A DNA stretch of 64,000 nucleotides, taken from assembly GCF_013364155.1 (NCBI RefSeq), contig NZ_CP054916.1:5577001-5641000 (forward strand). Direction: 5' to 3'. Under the pieces are notes generated by a model. That model worked only from the letters and a program-made list of their open reading frames with translations. It had not been told where the DNA came from and ran no database searches. How positions within the stretch are numbered: position 1 is the stretch's first letter; every line of letters begins with the position of its first letter. The position numbers and the translations under genes were made by a program. Origin of the DNA: Streptomyces sp. NA02950. Its GTDB lineage: Bacteria; Actinomycetota; Actinomycetes; Streptomycetales; Streptomycetaceae. Shown in pieces: positions 34,200-44,832 of the stretch.

Positions 34200-35498
34200 G
34201 TGCCCGAGCAGCCCCGTGACATTCCCGCTCCCACCCTCTTCACCTGGGAGTTCGCCGCCGATCCCTACCCCGCGTACGCCTGGCTGCGCGATCATGCCCC
34301 GGTCCGCAGGACCACACTCCCCAGCGGTGTCGAGGCATGGCTGGTGACCCGCTACGCCGACGCCCGGCAGGCATTGGCCGATCCCCGGCTGTCGAAGAAC
34401 CCGCAAGCCCACCGCGAGTCAGCCCATGTCCGCGGCAAGGTGGGCATCCCCGGTGAGCAACGTGCCGATCTGATGACACATCTGCTCAATATCGATCCGC
34501 CGGACCACACCCGGCTCCGGCGGCTGGTGTCAAAGGCATTCACCCCGCGCCGGGTCGCCGCGTTCGCCCCGCGGGTACGGGAGCTGACCGACGGGCTCAT
34601 CGACGCCTTTGAGGAGAACTCCGAAAAAACCTTGGGGGAGGGGGAAAGGAGAGAGGCGGATCTGATCCACGAGTTCGCCTTCCCCCTCCCCATCTACGCG
34701 ATCTGCGATCTGCTCGGGGTGCCCCGCGAAGATCAGGACGACTTCCGGGACTGGGCGGGTTCCATGATCCGGCACGGCGGCGGTCCGCGCGGCGGAGTGG
34801 CCCGCGCCGTGAAACACATCCGCGCCTACCTCGCCGAACTGATCCACCGCAAACGGGAGACGCTCGGCGCGGAAGGGGAGGACGAGGACCTCATCTCCGG
34901 GCTGATCCGGGCCAGCGACCACGGGGAGCACCTCACCGAGAACGAGGCCGCGGCGATGGCCTTCATCCTCTTGTTCGCCGGGTTCGAGACCACGGTCAAT
35001 CTGATCGGCAACGGGATGTACGCACTGCTGCGCCATCCGGTTCAGCGCGCCCGGCTCCAGCGGGCCCTGGAAGAAGGGGACGAGCGGTTCCTCGCCGCGG
35101 GTATCGAGGAACTGCTGCGCTACGACGGCCCGGTGGAGATCGCCACCTGGCGGTTCGCCACCGAGCCGCTGACCATCGGCGGGCAGCGGATCGCCGAGGG
35201 CGAACCGGTGCTGGTGGTGCTCGCCGCCGCCGATCGCGACCCCGAGCGGTTCCCCGACCCCGATGTGCTCGACCTCCGCCGTACCGACAACCAGCACCTG
35301 GGCTACGGACACGGCATCCACTACTGTCTGGGCGCCCCGCTCGCCCGGCTGGAGGCGCAGACCGCCATCGGTACCCTGCTGCGGCGGCTGCCCGATCTCC
35401 GGCTTGCGGTGGATTCGGACGATCTGCGCTGGCGCGGCGGGCTGATCATGCGCGGGCTGCGCACCCTCCCCGTGACCTGGAATTCCCCCGGCCGCTGA
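34200..35498 (+). CDS. Cytochrome P450 (conventional, CYP107-like)
   Basis: A 432-aa class I P450. All canonical motifs are present: I-helix FAGFETTVNLIGN (acid-Thr pair), K-helix EELLR (EXXR) and heme-ligand loop LGYGHGIHYCLGAPLARLE. The start is GTG 34200. GGAGG lies only 2-3 bases upstream, and TATCGT (34187-34192) lies 7 bases upstream, so a leaderless mRNA is possible. It is divergent from the conservon with its CYP157-like P450; a canonical P450 next to CvnE is a recurring conservon arrangement, and the two may act on one pathway. A bacterial electron-transfer partner is not encoded nearby. Confidence 0.92.
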   Translation: MPEQPRDIPAPTLFTWEFAADPYPAYAWLRDHAPVRRTTLPSGVEAWLVTRYADARQALADPRLSKNPQAHRESAHVRGKVGIPGEQRADLMTHLLNIDPPDHTRLRRLVSKAFTPRRVAAFAPRVRELTDGLIDAFEENSEKTLGEGERREADLIHEFAFPLPIYAICDLLGVPREDQDDFRDWAGSMIRHGGGPRGGVARAVKHIRAYLAELIHRKRETLGAEGEDEDLISGLIRASDHGEHLTENEAAAMAFILLFAGFETTVNLIGNGMYALLRHPVQRARLQRALEEGDERFLAAGIEELLRYDGPVEIATWRFATEPLTIGGQRIAEGEPVLVVLAAADRDPERFPDPDVLDLRRTDNQHLGYGHGIHYCLGAPLARLEAQTAIGTLLRRLPDLRLAVDSDDLRWRGGLIMRGLRTLPVTWNSPGR

Positions 35499-35644
35499 AT
35501 CGCCGAAGCCCCGTGGCGGGCGACATAGGTGACGAATGTTCAGCGATGTGACCGGGGCGTGACCTGGGATACACCGGCTTGTGATGATCGAGTGCCGTCG
35601 CTATGTTCAACCGACAACTCGACGCCCACACGAGAGGCCACCAC

Positions 35645-36619
35645 ATGCGTTCCGGGAACGGTCGACACCGCCGCCCCCGTCAGGCTCCGGCCATCGTCGT
35701 CGCGGCGGGCATCACAGGTGCCGGGCTCGCCATCCCGCTCTTCGGCGCCAGCGGCGCCCAGGCCGCCTCCACCGCCCACTGGGACAAGGTCGCCGAGTGC
35801 GAGAGCGGTGGGATGTGGAGCGCCAACGAGGGCAACGGCTTCTACGGCGGCCTCCAGCTCACCCTGGGCATGTGGAAGGAGTACGGGGGCACCGCCTACG
35901 CGCCGCGTCCCGATCTGGCCAGCCGCTCCCAGCAGATATCCGTGGCCCAGTCGATCCTTGACGACCGTGGCCCGGACGCCTGGCCCAGCTGCGCGGTGAA
36001 CGCGGGACTCACCGACGGCGGTGACGCCCCCGAGGTGGACCCCGGTTTCACCCTGGCGCCGCCCACGGGTCAGCGCGGGGACGACGGGGAGGATCGTGAG
36101 CACGACGGCTCCTCGGCCGAGGAGCGCGACGGCGCATCGGACTCCTCCGGCTCGTCGGACGCGTCAAACGAGCGCCGGACGCCCGGCGACGACGAGGAGA
36201 GCGGAACGCCTTCCCCGTCCGCCTCCCCCGGCGGAGAGGGCGAGGACTCCCCGTCGCCCTCCCCCTCGACCACGAAGTCCGACGACGCCCCGGCGTCCCC
36301 GGACGCCCCGGACGAGAGCGCCGACGCGCCCACCGGACGGCACCGCGGTGCCGAGCACCCGGCCGAGGCGAAGGGCGACGAGGAGCCCCGGCGGCCCTCC
36401 GGACGGCATGCCTCGCGGGACGGCGCGGACCGCGCCGAGAAGCCCTCGGAGGACGGCTACACGGTGCAGCCCGGTGACAGCCTTTCAGGCATCGCCGACA
36501 GCCAGGACCTCACGAGCGGCTGGCACGGCCTCTACGAAAGCAACGAAAGCCTCATCGGGGACAATCCGGATTTGATCCTCCCTGGTCAGCGTCTGGACCT
36601 CGGCGCCAAGGGACGGTAG
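35645..36619 (+). CDS. rpfC: Resuscitation-promoting factor with LysM domain (RpfC-like)
   Basis: A 324-aa secreted muralytic enzyme. The signal peptide (about residues 1-41) ends AQA. The Rpf domain follows (about 42-120) with the catalytic Glu in HWDKVAECESGGMWS and the substrate groove GNGFYGGLQLTLGMWKEYGG. A 150-residue acidic Ser/Pro/Glu linker comes next, then one LysM domain at the C-terminus (YTVQPGDSLSGIADSQDL to LILPGQRLDL). It should cleave peptidoglycan during spore germination and growth. The start is ATG 35645 behind GAGAGG. It lies directly upstream of rpfA, as SCO3098 does to SCO3097 in S. coelicolor as I recall. Confidence 0.92.
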   Translation: MRSGNGRHRRPRQAPAIVVAAGITGAGLAIPLFGASGAQAASTAHWDKVAECESGGMWSANEGNGFYGGLQLTLGMWKEYGGTAYAPRPDLASRSQQISVAQSILDDRGPDAWPSCAVNAGLTDGGDAPEVDPGFTLAPPTGQRGDDGEDREHDGSSAEERDGASDSSGSSDASNERRTPGDDEESGTPSPSASPGGEGEDSPSPSPSTTKSDDAPASPDAPDESADAPTGRHRGAEHPAEAKGDEEPRRPSGRHASRDGADRAEKPSEDGYTVQPGDSLSGIADSQDLTSGWHGLYESNESLIGDNPDLILPGQRLDLGAKGR

Positions 36620-36840
36620 TCCGGGGTGAATTGCCCGATCTGGCTCCGGTGAGACATACATCTCGTCACATTTTCCGGTGCGCACCCCCTGCCCGATCTC
36701 TCCTCACCCGGCCCTACCTGCGTAGATGTGGGCCGGGTGAGATCAAATACAGCACCTCTCGCTGCGAATGGGGCGTTTGAACCTTCTCGGGGGGTGTGTT
36801 TACGGTCTTCCCGCTCGCCACCGCGGGCACCGTCGATCGC

Positions 36841-37042
36841 ACGCCGAATCCTGCCGGCGGTCGGGGGGAACCGACGCGTCAGCGCCGAAGGCAGGAGCGG
36901 GGGACCCAAGGTAGGTGCCGAATGGCCTGTGGATGCGGGCTCGTCGGCTTGGGGTGAAGCCGGGTGTGATCGATCGCCGATCGTTCATGACCGGCCGGGC
37001 AACTCACGTCCGAACCCGACAGCTCACCTCGTAGGCGTCGGT
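36841..37042 (+). ncRNA. ydaO/c-di-AMP riboswitch in the rpfA leader
   Basis: The conserved blocks of the ydaO motif occur in order: CGCCGAATCCTGCC near 36843, GGGGGAACCGACGCG near 36863, GGGGTGAAGCCGGGTGTG near 36950, and near the 3' end CGACAGCTCACCTCGTAGGC (about 37017-37036). The 3' block ends 24 bases before the rpfA start. The class binds c-di-AMP and in Streptomyces switches off cell-wall hydrolase genes; in S. coelicolor rpfA is a known target. The exact 5' boundary is approximate, and the leader begins further upstream (36620-36840 holds no gene). Confidence 0.85.
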
Positions 37043-37044
37043 GA

Positions 37045-37737
<693 letters not shown>

Positions 37738-37785
37738 GCGCGGTCCGGCTGAACCGGCCGGATCCGGGTCACCTCCCGACCGCGA

Positions 37786-37830
37786 GCCCCGGCCGGGCGC
37801 GCCGCCCCCGCGGCGTGTCCCGGCCGGGGC
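37786..37830. terminator. Terminator downstream of rpfA
   Basis: Perfect 12-bp arms GCCCCGGCCGGG/CCCGGCCGGGGC at 37786-37797 and 37819-37830, enclosing a second short GC stem. Confidence 0.75.
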
Positions 37831-37853
37831 CCGTTGGTTCGCGGAAAATGTAG

Positions 37854-39260
<1,407 letters not shown>

Positions 39261-39269
39261 ACCGCCGCC

Positions 39270-39291
39270 GTGCGTCCGCCCGAGGACGCAC
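39270..39291 (+). terminator. Short hairpin after eno
   Basis: 8-bp arms GTGCGTCC/GGACGCAC with a 6-base loop, 10 bases after the eno stop. Confidence 0.5.
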
Positions 39292-39332
39292 CGACGCGCT
39301 CGACCTGAGTAGCAGACACGTCTGACACACGT

Positions 39333-39363
39333 CCCCGGCCGCGGTCCCGTACCGTGGCCGGGG
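39333..39363 (+). terminator. Second hairpin between eno and divIC
   Basis: 12-base arms (39333-39344 and 39352-39363; one mismatch) with a 7-base loop, ending 39 bases before the divIC start. Confidence 0.55.
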
Positions 39364-39402
39364 ACGGCGTCACTCAAGCGAAGCCATCACCGGGGAGGCG
39401 AT

Positions 39403-39885
39403 GTGCCGGCGGATCGGGACCGGTTCTCCACCGCGAGCAGACTCAAGGCGCTCGGCGAGCACGCCGCCGCCCGGGTCTACCGTGTGCGCGCCCGCCGCCG
39501 CCGCGGCCGGCTCACCGGCCGTGCCGCCCTGCTCGCGCTGGTCGTCTGCTCGCTGGTGGTGGCGCTGGCGTATCCGATGCGGCAGTACATCTCCCAGCGT
39601 TCGCAGATCGCCGACCAGCGGCGCGAGGCCCAGCAGGCGCGCGAGGACGTGAAGAAGCTGCGCGAGAAGAAGGCCCGGCTCCAGGATCCCGCCTACACCG
39701 AGCAGCAGGCCCGGGAGCGGCTGCACTTCCTGATGCCGGGGGAGACCGGCTTCAGCGTGGTGGACGGCAGCGGCTACAGCGAGCCCACCACCGACCGGGG
39801 CGTGGCCGGACGCCCCTGGTACATCAACCTCTGGGACGCCGTGGACACGGCGGACGCGCCGAAGGCGGCCCACGCGGACCGCTGA
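39403..39885 (+). CDS. divIC: DivIC-like septum formation initiator
   Basis: A 160-aa bitopic membrane protein. A basic N-terminus (YRVRARRRRGRL) precedes one transmembrane helix (about residues 45-63) and an extracellular coiled coil (65-100, SQIADQRREAQQAREDVKKL). The FtsB/DivIC family end TEQQARERLHFLMPGETGF follows. It takes part in the FtsQ-FtsB-FtsL complex of the divisome, which in Streptomyces matters mainly for sporulation septa. GTG 39403 follows GGGGAGG at 6 bases. It is followed by the DUF501 gene and ppx in the usual actinobacterial order. Confidence 0.9.
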   Translation: MPADRDRFSTASRLKALGEHAAARVYRVRARRRRGRLTGRAALLALVVCSLVVALAYPMRQYISQRSQIADQRREAQQAREDVKKLREKKARLQDPAYTEQQARERLHFLMPGETGFSVVDGSGYSEPTTDRGVAGRPWYINLWDAVDTADAPKAAHADR

Positions 39886-39950
39886 TGTCGGCACCGTCCG
39901 CGCTCCGGTCGCACCTGGTCCGAACCGATCGATAGAGAACACTCCCACTC

Positions 39951-40520
39951 ATGGATACGCCCCCTCCGCAGACGGAGCCCACCGCGCCCACCGACGCGGA
40001 CATCGCCGCCGTCAAGAGCCAGCTGGGCCGGGTGCCGCGCGGGCTGCGCGCGATCGCCCACCGCTGCCCCTGCGGCAACCCCGATGTCGTCGAGACCGCG
40101 CCGCGGCTCGAGGACGGTACGCCGTTCCCGACCCTCTATTACCTGACCTGCCCGCGCGCCGCCTCCGCGACCGGCACGCTGGAGGCCGAGGGCGTGATGA
40201 AGGAGATGACGGCCCGGCTGGCCGCCGATCCGGAGCTGGCCGCCGCCTACCGTGCCGCCCACGAGGACTACATCGCCCGGCGGGACGCCGTCGAGGTGCT
40301 GGAGGGCTTCCCCAGCGCGGGCGGGATGCCGGACCGGGTGAAGTGTCTGCACGTCCTGGTCGGCCATGCGCTCGCGGTCGGTCCCGGGGTCAATCCGCTC
40401 GGCGACGAGGCCATCGGGATGCTGCCCGAGTGGTGGCGCAAGGGCCCGTGCGTCGCGCCCTGCGGATCGGAGCAGCCGGGCGAGTCCGGCGCGTCCGGTG
40501 AGCGGGAGGACGGCGTATGA
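39951..40520 (+). CDS. DUF501 protein
   Basis: A 189-aa cytoplasmic protein conserved between divIC and ppx in actinobacteria. It carries the family blocks VKSQLGRVPRGLRAIAHRCP, FPTLYYLTCPRA and GMPDRVKCLHVLVGHALAVG followed by NPLGDEA and ARGP-like PC residues near the end. The Cys/His pattern (RCPCGNP, TCPR, KCLH) suggests metal binding, which is inference. Its stop overlaps the ppx start (ATGA), so the two are translationally coupled. The biochemical function is unknown. Confidence 0.9.
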   Translation: MDTPPPQTEPTAPTDADIAAVKSQLGRVPRGLRAIAHRCPCGNPDVVETAPRLEDGTPFPTLYYLTCPRAASATGTLEAEGVMKEMTARLAADPELAAAYRAAHEDYIARRDAVEVLEGFPSAGGMPDRVKCLHVLVGHALAVGPGVNPLGDEAIGMLPEWWRKGPCVAPCGSEQPGESGASGEREDGV

Positions 40521-41479
40521 CCCGCGTCGCGGCCGTGGACTGCGGCACCAACTCCATCCGGCTGCTGGTGGCCGACGCCGACCCGGCCACCGGTGAGCTG
40601 ACCGAGCTGGACCGCCGGATGACGATCGTCCGGCTGGGCCAGGGCGTGGACCGCACCGGCCGGCTGGCCCCCGAGGCGCTGGAGCGCACCTTCGCGGCCT
40701 GCCGGGAGTACGCCGAGGTGATCCGCGAACTGCGCGCCGAGCGGGTGCGCTTCGTCGCCACCTCCGCCTCCCGCGACGCCGAGAACCGCCAGGAGTTCGT
40801 GGACGGCGTCGTGGCCGTCCTGGGTGTCGAGCCCGAGGTGATCACCGGCGACCAGGAGGCGGAGTTCTCCTTCACCGGCGCCACCAAGGAGCTGTCCGGA
40901 CACGAGCGGCTGAGCGGTCCGTATCTGGTGGTGGACATCGGCGGCGGCTCCACGGAGTTCGTCTCCGGGGACACCGCGGTCCGCGCGGCCCGCAGCGTCG
41001 ACATCGGCTGTGTCCGGATGACCGAGCGCCATCTGGTCTCCGGCGGCACCATCGGCGACCCGCCGACACCGGATCAGATCAGCGCCATACGGGCCGACCT
41101 CGCCCGGGCGCTGGACGAGGCCGAGCGGACCGTGCCGCTCAGCGGTGTCTGCCGGCCGGGCGCGGACGGCCATACGCTGGTGGGTCTCGCCGGATCGGTC
41201 ACCACCGTCGCCGGGATCGCGCTGGACCTGCCGGCGTACGACTCCACCGCGATCCACCACGCGCGGATCCCGGTCGACCGGGTCCGGGAGATCACCACGA
41301 AGCTGCTGGCCTCCACCCACGCCGAGCGGGCGGCGATTCCGGTGATGCATCCGGGGCGGGTCGACGTGATCGCCGCGGGGGCGCTCGTGCTGCTTTCGAT
41401 CACGGAACGGACCGGCGCCCAGGAGGTTGTGGTGAGTGAACACGACATCCTCGACGGCATTGCCTGGAGCATCGCTTGA
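40517..41479 (+). CDS. ppx: Ppx/GppA family exopolyphosphatase
   Basis: A 320-aa enzyme of the ASKHA fold that removes terminal phosphates from polyphosphate or acts on pppGpp. The first phosphate loop is AVDCGTNSIRLLVADAD, the second is VVDIGGGSTEFVSG, the Glu of FVATSASRDAENRQEFVDGV is conserved, and the third loop is GLAGSVTTVAGIALDL. Length is that of the short actinobacterial form, without the C-terminal HD-like domain of E. coli Ppx. It is the last gene of the eno-side cluster. Confidence 0.93.
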   Translation: MTRVAAVDCGTNSIRLLVADADPATGELTELDRRMTIVRLGQGVDRTGRLAPEALERTFAACREYAEVIRELRAERVRFVATSASRDAENRQEFVDGVVAVLGVEPEVITGDQEAEFSFTGATKELSGHERLSGPYLVVDIGGGSTEFVSGDTAVRAARSVDIGCVRMTERHLVSGGTIGDPPTPDQISAIRADLARALDEAERTVPLSGVCRPGADGHTLVGLAGSVTTVAGIALDLPAYDSTAIHHARIPVDRVREITTKLLASTHAERAAIPVMHPGRVDVIAAGALVLLSITERTGAQEVVVSEHDILDGIAWSIA

Positions 41480-41822
41480 GCGGCGGGAACAACGTATGAG
41501 CGGGCGCGGAGGCCCGTCCGGGAGGCCTCCGCGAGCCGTCCGGAAGAAAGTTCGTGAAATCCTTCACATGAAAAAGGGCCCTGGTCGCCGCCTACGGCGG
41601 CGGTCCGGGGCGGTTTCGGCGGCCGCGCCCGGCCGCTGACCGCATCATGGCGGGTTCGGGTCGTAGTGCCCGCCCCCGTCCCGCGACTCTGGTCTACTCC
41701 CGCGTTCACTCACAAGCCCTGTTCAGCGGGGTGTGAGCGGCCTGAAACGACGGGCGGTTCGCCGCCCGGACTATGGCGTCCGTCACGGGGGCCGCGGAGT
41801 GTAGCAGACACCCCCGGAATGC

Positions 41823-41840
41823 TTGTGAAGGGGCTCACGA
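41823..41840. promoter_or_regulatory. Probable Rex operator upstream of ndh
   Basis: TTGTGAAGGGGCTCACGA is an 18-bp imperfect dyad of the 8-2-8 type (TTGTGAA half sites) bound by the NADH/NAD+ sensor Rex. It ends 33 bases before the ndh start and 21 bases before the putative -10 element. NADH dehydrogenase genes are established Rex targets in Streptomyces, which supports the call. Confidence 0.65.
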
Positions 41841-41861
41841 GCTCCCCCCTGGGGGGTGCTG

Positions 41862-41873
41862 GATACTCGAAAC
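41862..41873 (+). promoter_or_regulatory. -10-like element just before ndh
   Basis: GATACT (41862-41867) lies 6 bases before the ndh ATG. No Shine-Dalgarno sequence lies at normal distance, so a leaderless transcript is likely. Confidence 0.4.
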
Positions 41874-43250
41874 ATGAGCACCACGGAGCGTCCCAGGATC
41901 CTCGTTGTAGGCGGTGGGTACGTAGGCCTGTACGCGGCACGCCGCATCCTCAAGAAGATGCGATACGGCGAGGCGACCGTCACGGTCGTCGACCCCCGCT
42001 CGTACATGACGTACCAGCCCTTCCTCCCCGAAGCTGCGGCCGGCAGCATCTCCCCGCGCCACGTCGTGGTTCCGCTGCGGCGCGTGCTCCCCAAGGCGGA
42101 GGTCCTCACCGGCCGGGTGTCGACCATCGACCAGGACCGCAAGGTCGCCGTCGTCCAGCCGCTCGTCGGCGAGGCGTACGAGCTGCCCTTCGACTACCTG
42201 GTCGTCGCCCTCGGCGCGGTCTCCCGTACCTTCCCGATCCCCGGTCTCGCCGAGAACGGCATCGGTATGAAGGGGATAGAGGAGGCCATCGGGCTGCGCA
42301 ACCACGTCCTCGAGCAGCTGGACAAGGCGGACTCCACGACCGACGAGGAGATCCGCCGCAAGGCGCTCACCTTCGTCTTCGTCGGCGGCGGCTTCGCGGG
42401 TGCGGAGACCATCGGCGAGGTCGAGGACATGGCCCGCGACGCGGCCAGGTACTACCCCAACGTCACGCGCGAGGACATGCGCTTCGTGCTCGTCGACGCC
42501 GCCGACAAGATCCTCCCCGAGGTCGGCCCGAAGCTCGGCCAGTGGGGTCTGGAGCACCTCCAGAAGCGCGGTATCGAGGTCTACCTCAACACCTCGATGA
42601 ACTCCTGCGTCGACGGCCACGTCGTGCTCAAGAACGGCCTCGAGGTCGACTCCAACACCATCGTGTGGACCGCCGGCGTCAAGCCGAACCCGGCCCTCGC
42701 CCGCTTCGGTCTCCCGCTCGGCCCCCGCGGCCACGTGGACACCGAGCCGACCCTCCAGGTCAAGGGCACCGACTACATCTGGGCCGCCGGTGACAACGCC
42801 CAGGTGCCGGACCTCGCCGCCGGTGAGGGCGCCTGGTGCCCGCCCAACGCCCAGCACGCGCTGCGCCAGTCCAAGGTCCTCGGCGACAACGTGATCTCGG
42901 GTATGCGCGGCTTCCCGCAGGGGGAGTACAAGCACGCCAACAAGGGCGCCGTGGCGGGCCTCGGCCTTCACAAGGGCGTCGCGATGATCGTCTTCGGCAA
43001 GATGAAGATCAAGCTGAAGGGCCGTCTCGCCTGGTACATGCACCGTGGTTACCACGGCATGGCGATGCCGACCTTCAACCGCAAGATCCGTGTGCTCGCC
43101 GACTGGACGCTCGGGATGTTCCTCAAGCGCGAGGTCGTCTCGCTGGGCGCCATCGAGAACCCCCGCGAGGAGTTCTACGAGGCGGCCGCTCCGGTCTCCG
43201 CGGCGGCGGCCGCACGACCGGCCCCGGCCGAGAAGGCCAAGGCGTCCTGA
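41874..43250 (+). CDS. ndh: Type II NADH dehydrogenase
   Basis: A 458-aa single-subunit flavoenzyme that passes electrons from NADH to menaquinone without pumping protons. The FAD-binding Rossmann motif is ILVVGGGYVGLYAARRI, the quinone/FAD strand TYQPFLPEAAAGSISPRH is present, the NADH-binding motif is FVFVGGGFAGAETIGEVEDM and the second FAD contact is YIWAAGDNAQVPD. The C-terminal region (about 390-440) forms the membrane-contact helices. The start is ATG 41874, shortly after a Rex-type operator. Confidence 0.95.
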   Translation: MSTTERPRILVVGGGYVGLYAARRILKKMRYGEATVTVVDPRSYMTYQPFLPEAAAGSISPRHVVVPLRRVLPKAEVLTGRVSTIDQDRKVAVVQPLVGEAYELPFDYLVVALGAVSRTFPIPGLAENGIGMKGIEEAIGLRNHVLEQLDKADSTTDEEIRRKALTFVFVGGGFAGAETIGEVEDMARDAARYYPNVTREDMRFVLVDAADKILPEVGPKLGQWGLEHLQKRGIEVYLNTSMNSCVDGHVVLKNGLEVDSNTIVWTAGVKPNPALARFGLPLGPRGHVDTEPTLQVKGTDYIWAAGDNAQVPDLAAGEGAWCPPNAQHALRQSKVLGDNVISGMRGFPQGEYKHANKGAVAGLGLHKGVAMIVFGKMKIKLKGRLAWYMHRGYHGMAMPTFNRKIRVLADWTLGMFLKREVVSLGAIENPREEFYEAAAPVSAAAAARPAPAEKAKAS

Positions 43251-43280
43251 CCCCAGGGTCCGGTACGCACAACTGACGCC

Positions 43281-43314
43281 AAGGGCGTCCGCCATCCGTG
43301 GGGCGGACGCCCTT
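43281..43314. terminator. Terminator downstream of ndh
   Basis: Perfect 13-bp arms (43281-43293 and 43302-43314), 31 bases after the stop codon. Confidence 0.8.
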
Positions 43315-43456
43315 CGTCATGCGCACACCCCGTCGTCCGCCATCGCGGGATGACTTTTGCCGATTCCAGACGTGTCGCCGGGACTGTACGGATGGTTCCA
43401 TGGTGTTTACGTGGTGAGTGAATCTTCGCTGACTCGCCATCACGGAGGTGTGCGAC

Positions 43457-44770
43457 ATGACCGAAGCAGCTGGGCGACTGGCCGCCCTGGCCGAGAAGGC
43501 GCAGGGAGCCCCGCTCCCGCTCCGGATCCGCGCCTGGGACCACAGCGAGGCCGGACCGCCCGGCACCCCCACCCTCGTCGTACGGCGCCGCCGGGCGCTG
43601 CGCCGGCTGCTGTGGAAGCCCGGCGAACTGGGCCTGGCCCGTGCCTGGGTGGCCGGTGACCTCGATATCGAGGGCGATCTGTACCAGGCCCTGGAAGCGC
43701 TGGCCGGGCTGCTGTGGGAGCGCGGCCCCGGCTCCCGGCAGTCCCGGACCGCCGCCGCCCTCCAGGCGCTGCGCGACCCCGCCCTGCGCTCCGCCGCACG
43801 CGGTCTGATCGCGCTCGCCGGACCGGGGCTGCCGCCGCCCCCGCCCCGTGAGGAGGCCCGCGTCCCCGGCCGCGGACCGCTGCACACCCTGCGCCGCGAC
43901 AAGGCGGCCATCAGCCACCACTACGACGTCGGCAACGACTTCTACGAGCGGGTGCTCGGCCCCTCGATGGTCTACTCGTGCGCCTACTGGGACAGATCCG
44001 GCGGCACGCTCGAGGACGCCCAGCACGCCAAACTGGACCTCATCTGCCGCAAGCTGGCCCTCCGGCCCGGGCAGCGGCTGCTGGACGTGGGCTGCGGCTG
44101 GGGCTCGATGGTGCTGCACGCGGTGCGCGAGTACGGGGTGAGCGCCGTCGGCATCACCCTCTCCGAGGAGCAGGCGGCGTACGCCCGCAAGCGCATCGCG
44201 GACGCCGGGCTCACCGACCGGATCGAGATCCGCGTCCAGGACTACCGCAAGGTCACCGACGGGCCCTTCGACGCGATCTCCTCCATCGGCATGGCCGAGC
44301 ACGTCGGCGCCGTGCGCTACGGCGAGTACACCGCCATCCTGCACCGGCTGCTGAAGCCCGGCGGGCGGCTGCTCAACCACCAGATCGCCCGGCGCCCGGA
44401 GCCGGACGAAGAGGCGTACCGGGTGGACGAGTTCATCGACCGCTACGTCTTCCCCGACGGCGAGCTGGCCCCGCTCGGCCGGACCGTCAGCCAGCTGGAG
44501 GAGGCGGGCTTCGAGGTGCGCGACGTGGAGGCCATCCGCGAGCACTACGCGCTCACCCTGCGCGCCTGGGTGGCCAACCTGGAGCGGCACTGGACGGAGG
44601 CGGTACGGCTCATCTCCCCGGGCCGGGCCCGGGTCTGGCGGCTCTACATGGCCGCGTGCGCCCTCTCCTTCGAGCGCAACCGGATCGGCGTCAACCAGGT
44701 CCTGGCCGTGCGCACCCCCGACGACGGGGCGTCCGGGCTGCCGCTGCGCGCCCGCGACTGGCGGGAGTGA
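43457..44770 (+). CDS. cfa: Cyclopropane-fatty-acyl-phospholipid synthase family methyltransferase
   Basis: A 437-aa SAM-dependent enzyme that adds methylene or methyl groups to double bonds of membrane phospholipid acyl chains. An N-terminal lipid-binding region (LARAWVAGDLDIEGDLYQAL) precedes the methyltransferase domain. Key motifs are ISHHYDVGNDFYERVLGPSM and YSCAYW, the SAM motif LLDVGCGWGSMVLHAV, the catalytic-site FDAISSIGMAEHVG and the end block ALSFERNRIGVNQVLAV. ATG 43457 is 8 bases after GGAGG. It is monocistronic, with terminators on both sides. Confidence 0.93.
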   Translation: MTEAAGRLAALAEKAQGAPLPLRIRAWDHSEAGPPGTPTLVVRRRRALRRLLWKPGELGLARAWVAGDLDIEGDLYQALEALAGLLWERGPGSRQSRTAAALQALRDPALRSAARGLIALAGPGLPPPPPREEARVPGRGPLHTLRRDKAAISHHYDVGNDFYERVLGPSMVYSCAYWDRSGGTLEDAQHAKLDLICRKLALRPGQRLLDVGCGWGSMVLHAVREYGVSAVGITLSEEQAAYARKRIADAGLTDRIEIRVQDYRKVTDGPFDAISSIGMAEHVGAVRYGEYTAILHRLLKPGGRLLNHQIARRPEPDEEAYRVDEFIDRYVFPDGELAPLGRTVSQLEEAGFEVRDVEAIREHYALTLRAWVANLERHWTEAVRLISPGRARVWRLYMAACALSFERNRIGVNQVLAVRTPDDGASGLPLRARDWRE

Positions 44771-44776
44771 AAACGG

Positions 44777-44817
44777 GACGTCCCCGCCCGCCCCGGTGAG
44801 GGGCGGACGGGGACGTC
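44777..44817. terminator. Terminator between cfa and the ABC permease gene
   Basis: 18-base arms (44777-44794 and 44800-44817) with one mismatch and a 5-base loop, between convergent genes. Confidence 0.8.
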
Positions 44818-44832
44818 GGCTTCTGCGCCGCG

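Larger units (their letters stand above)
41480..41873. other. Intergenic region between ppx and ndh
   Basis: A 394-bp gap without a gene. It contains a small perfect hairpin (CGCCGCC-TAC-GGCGGCG, 41586-41602), possibly the ppx terminator, and near the right end the Rex-type operator and -10 box of ndh listed separately. Confidence 0.5.
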
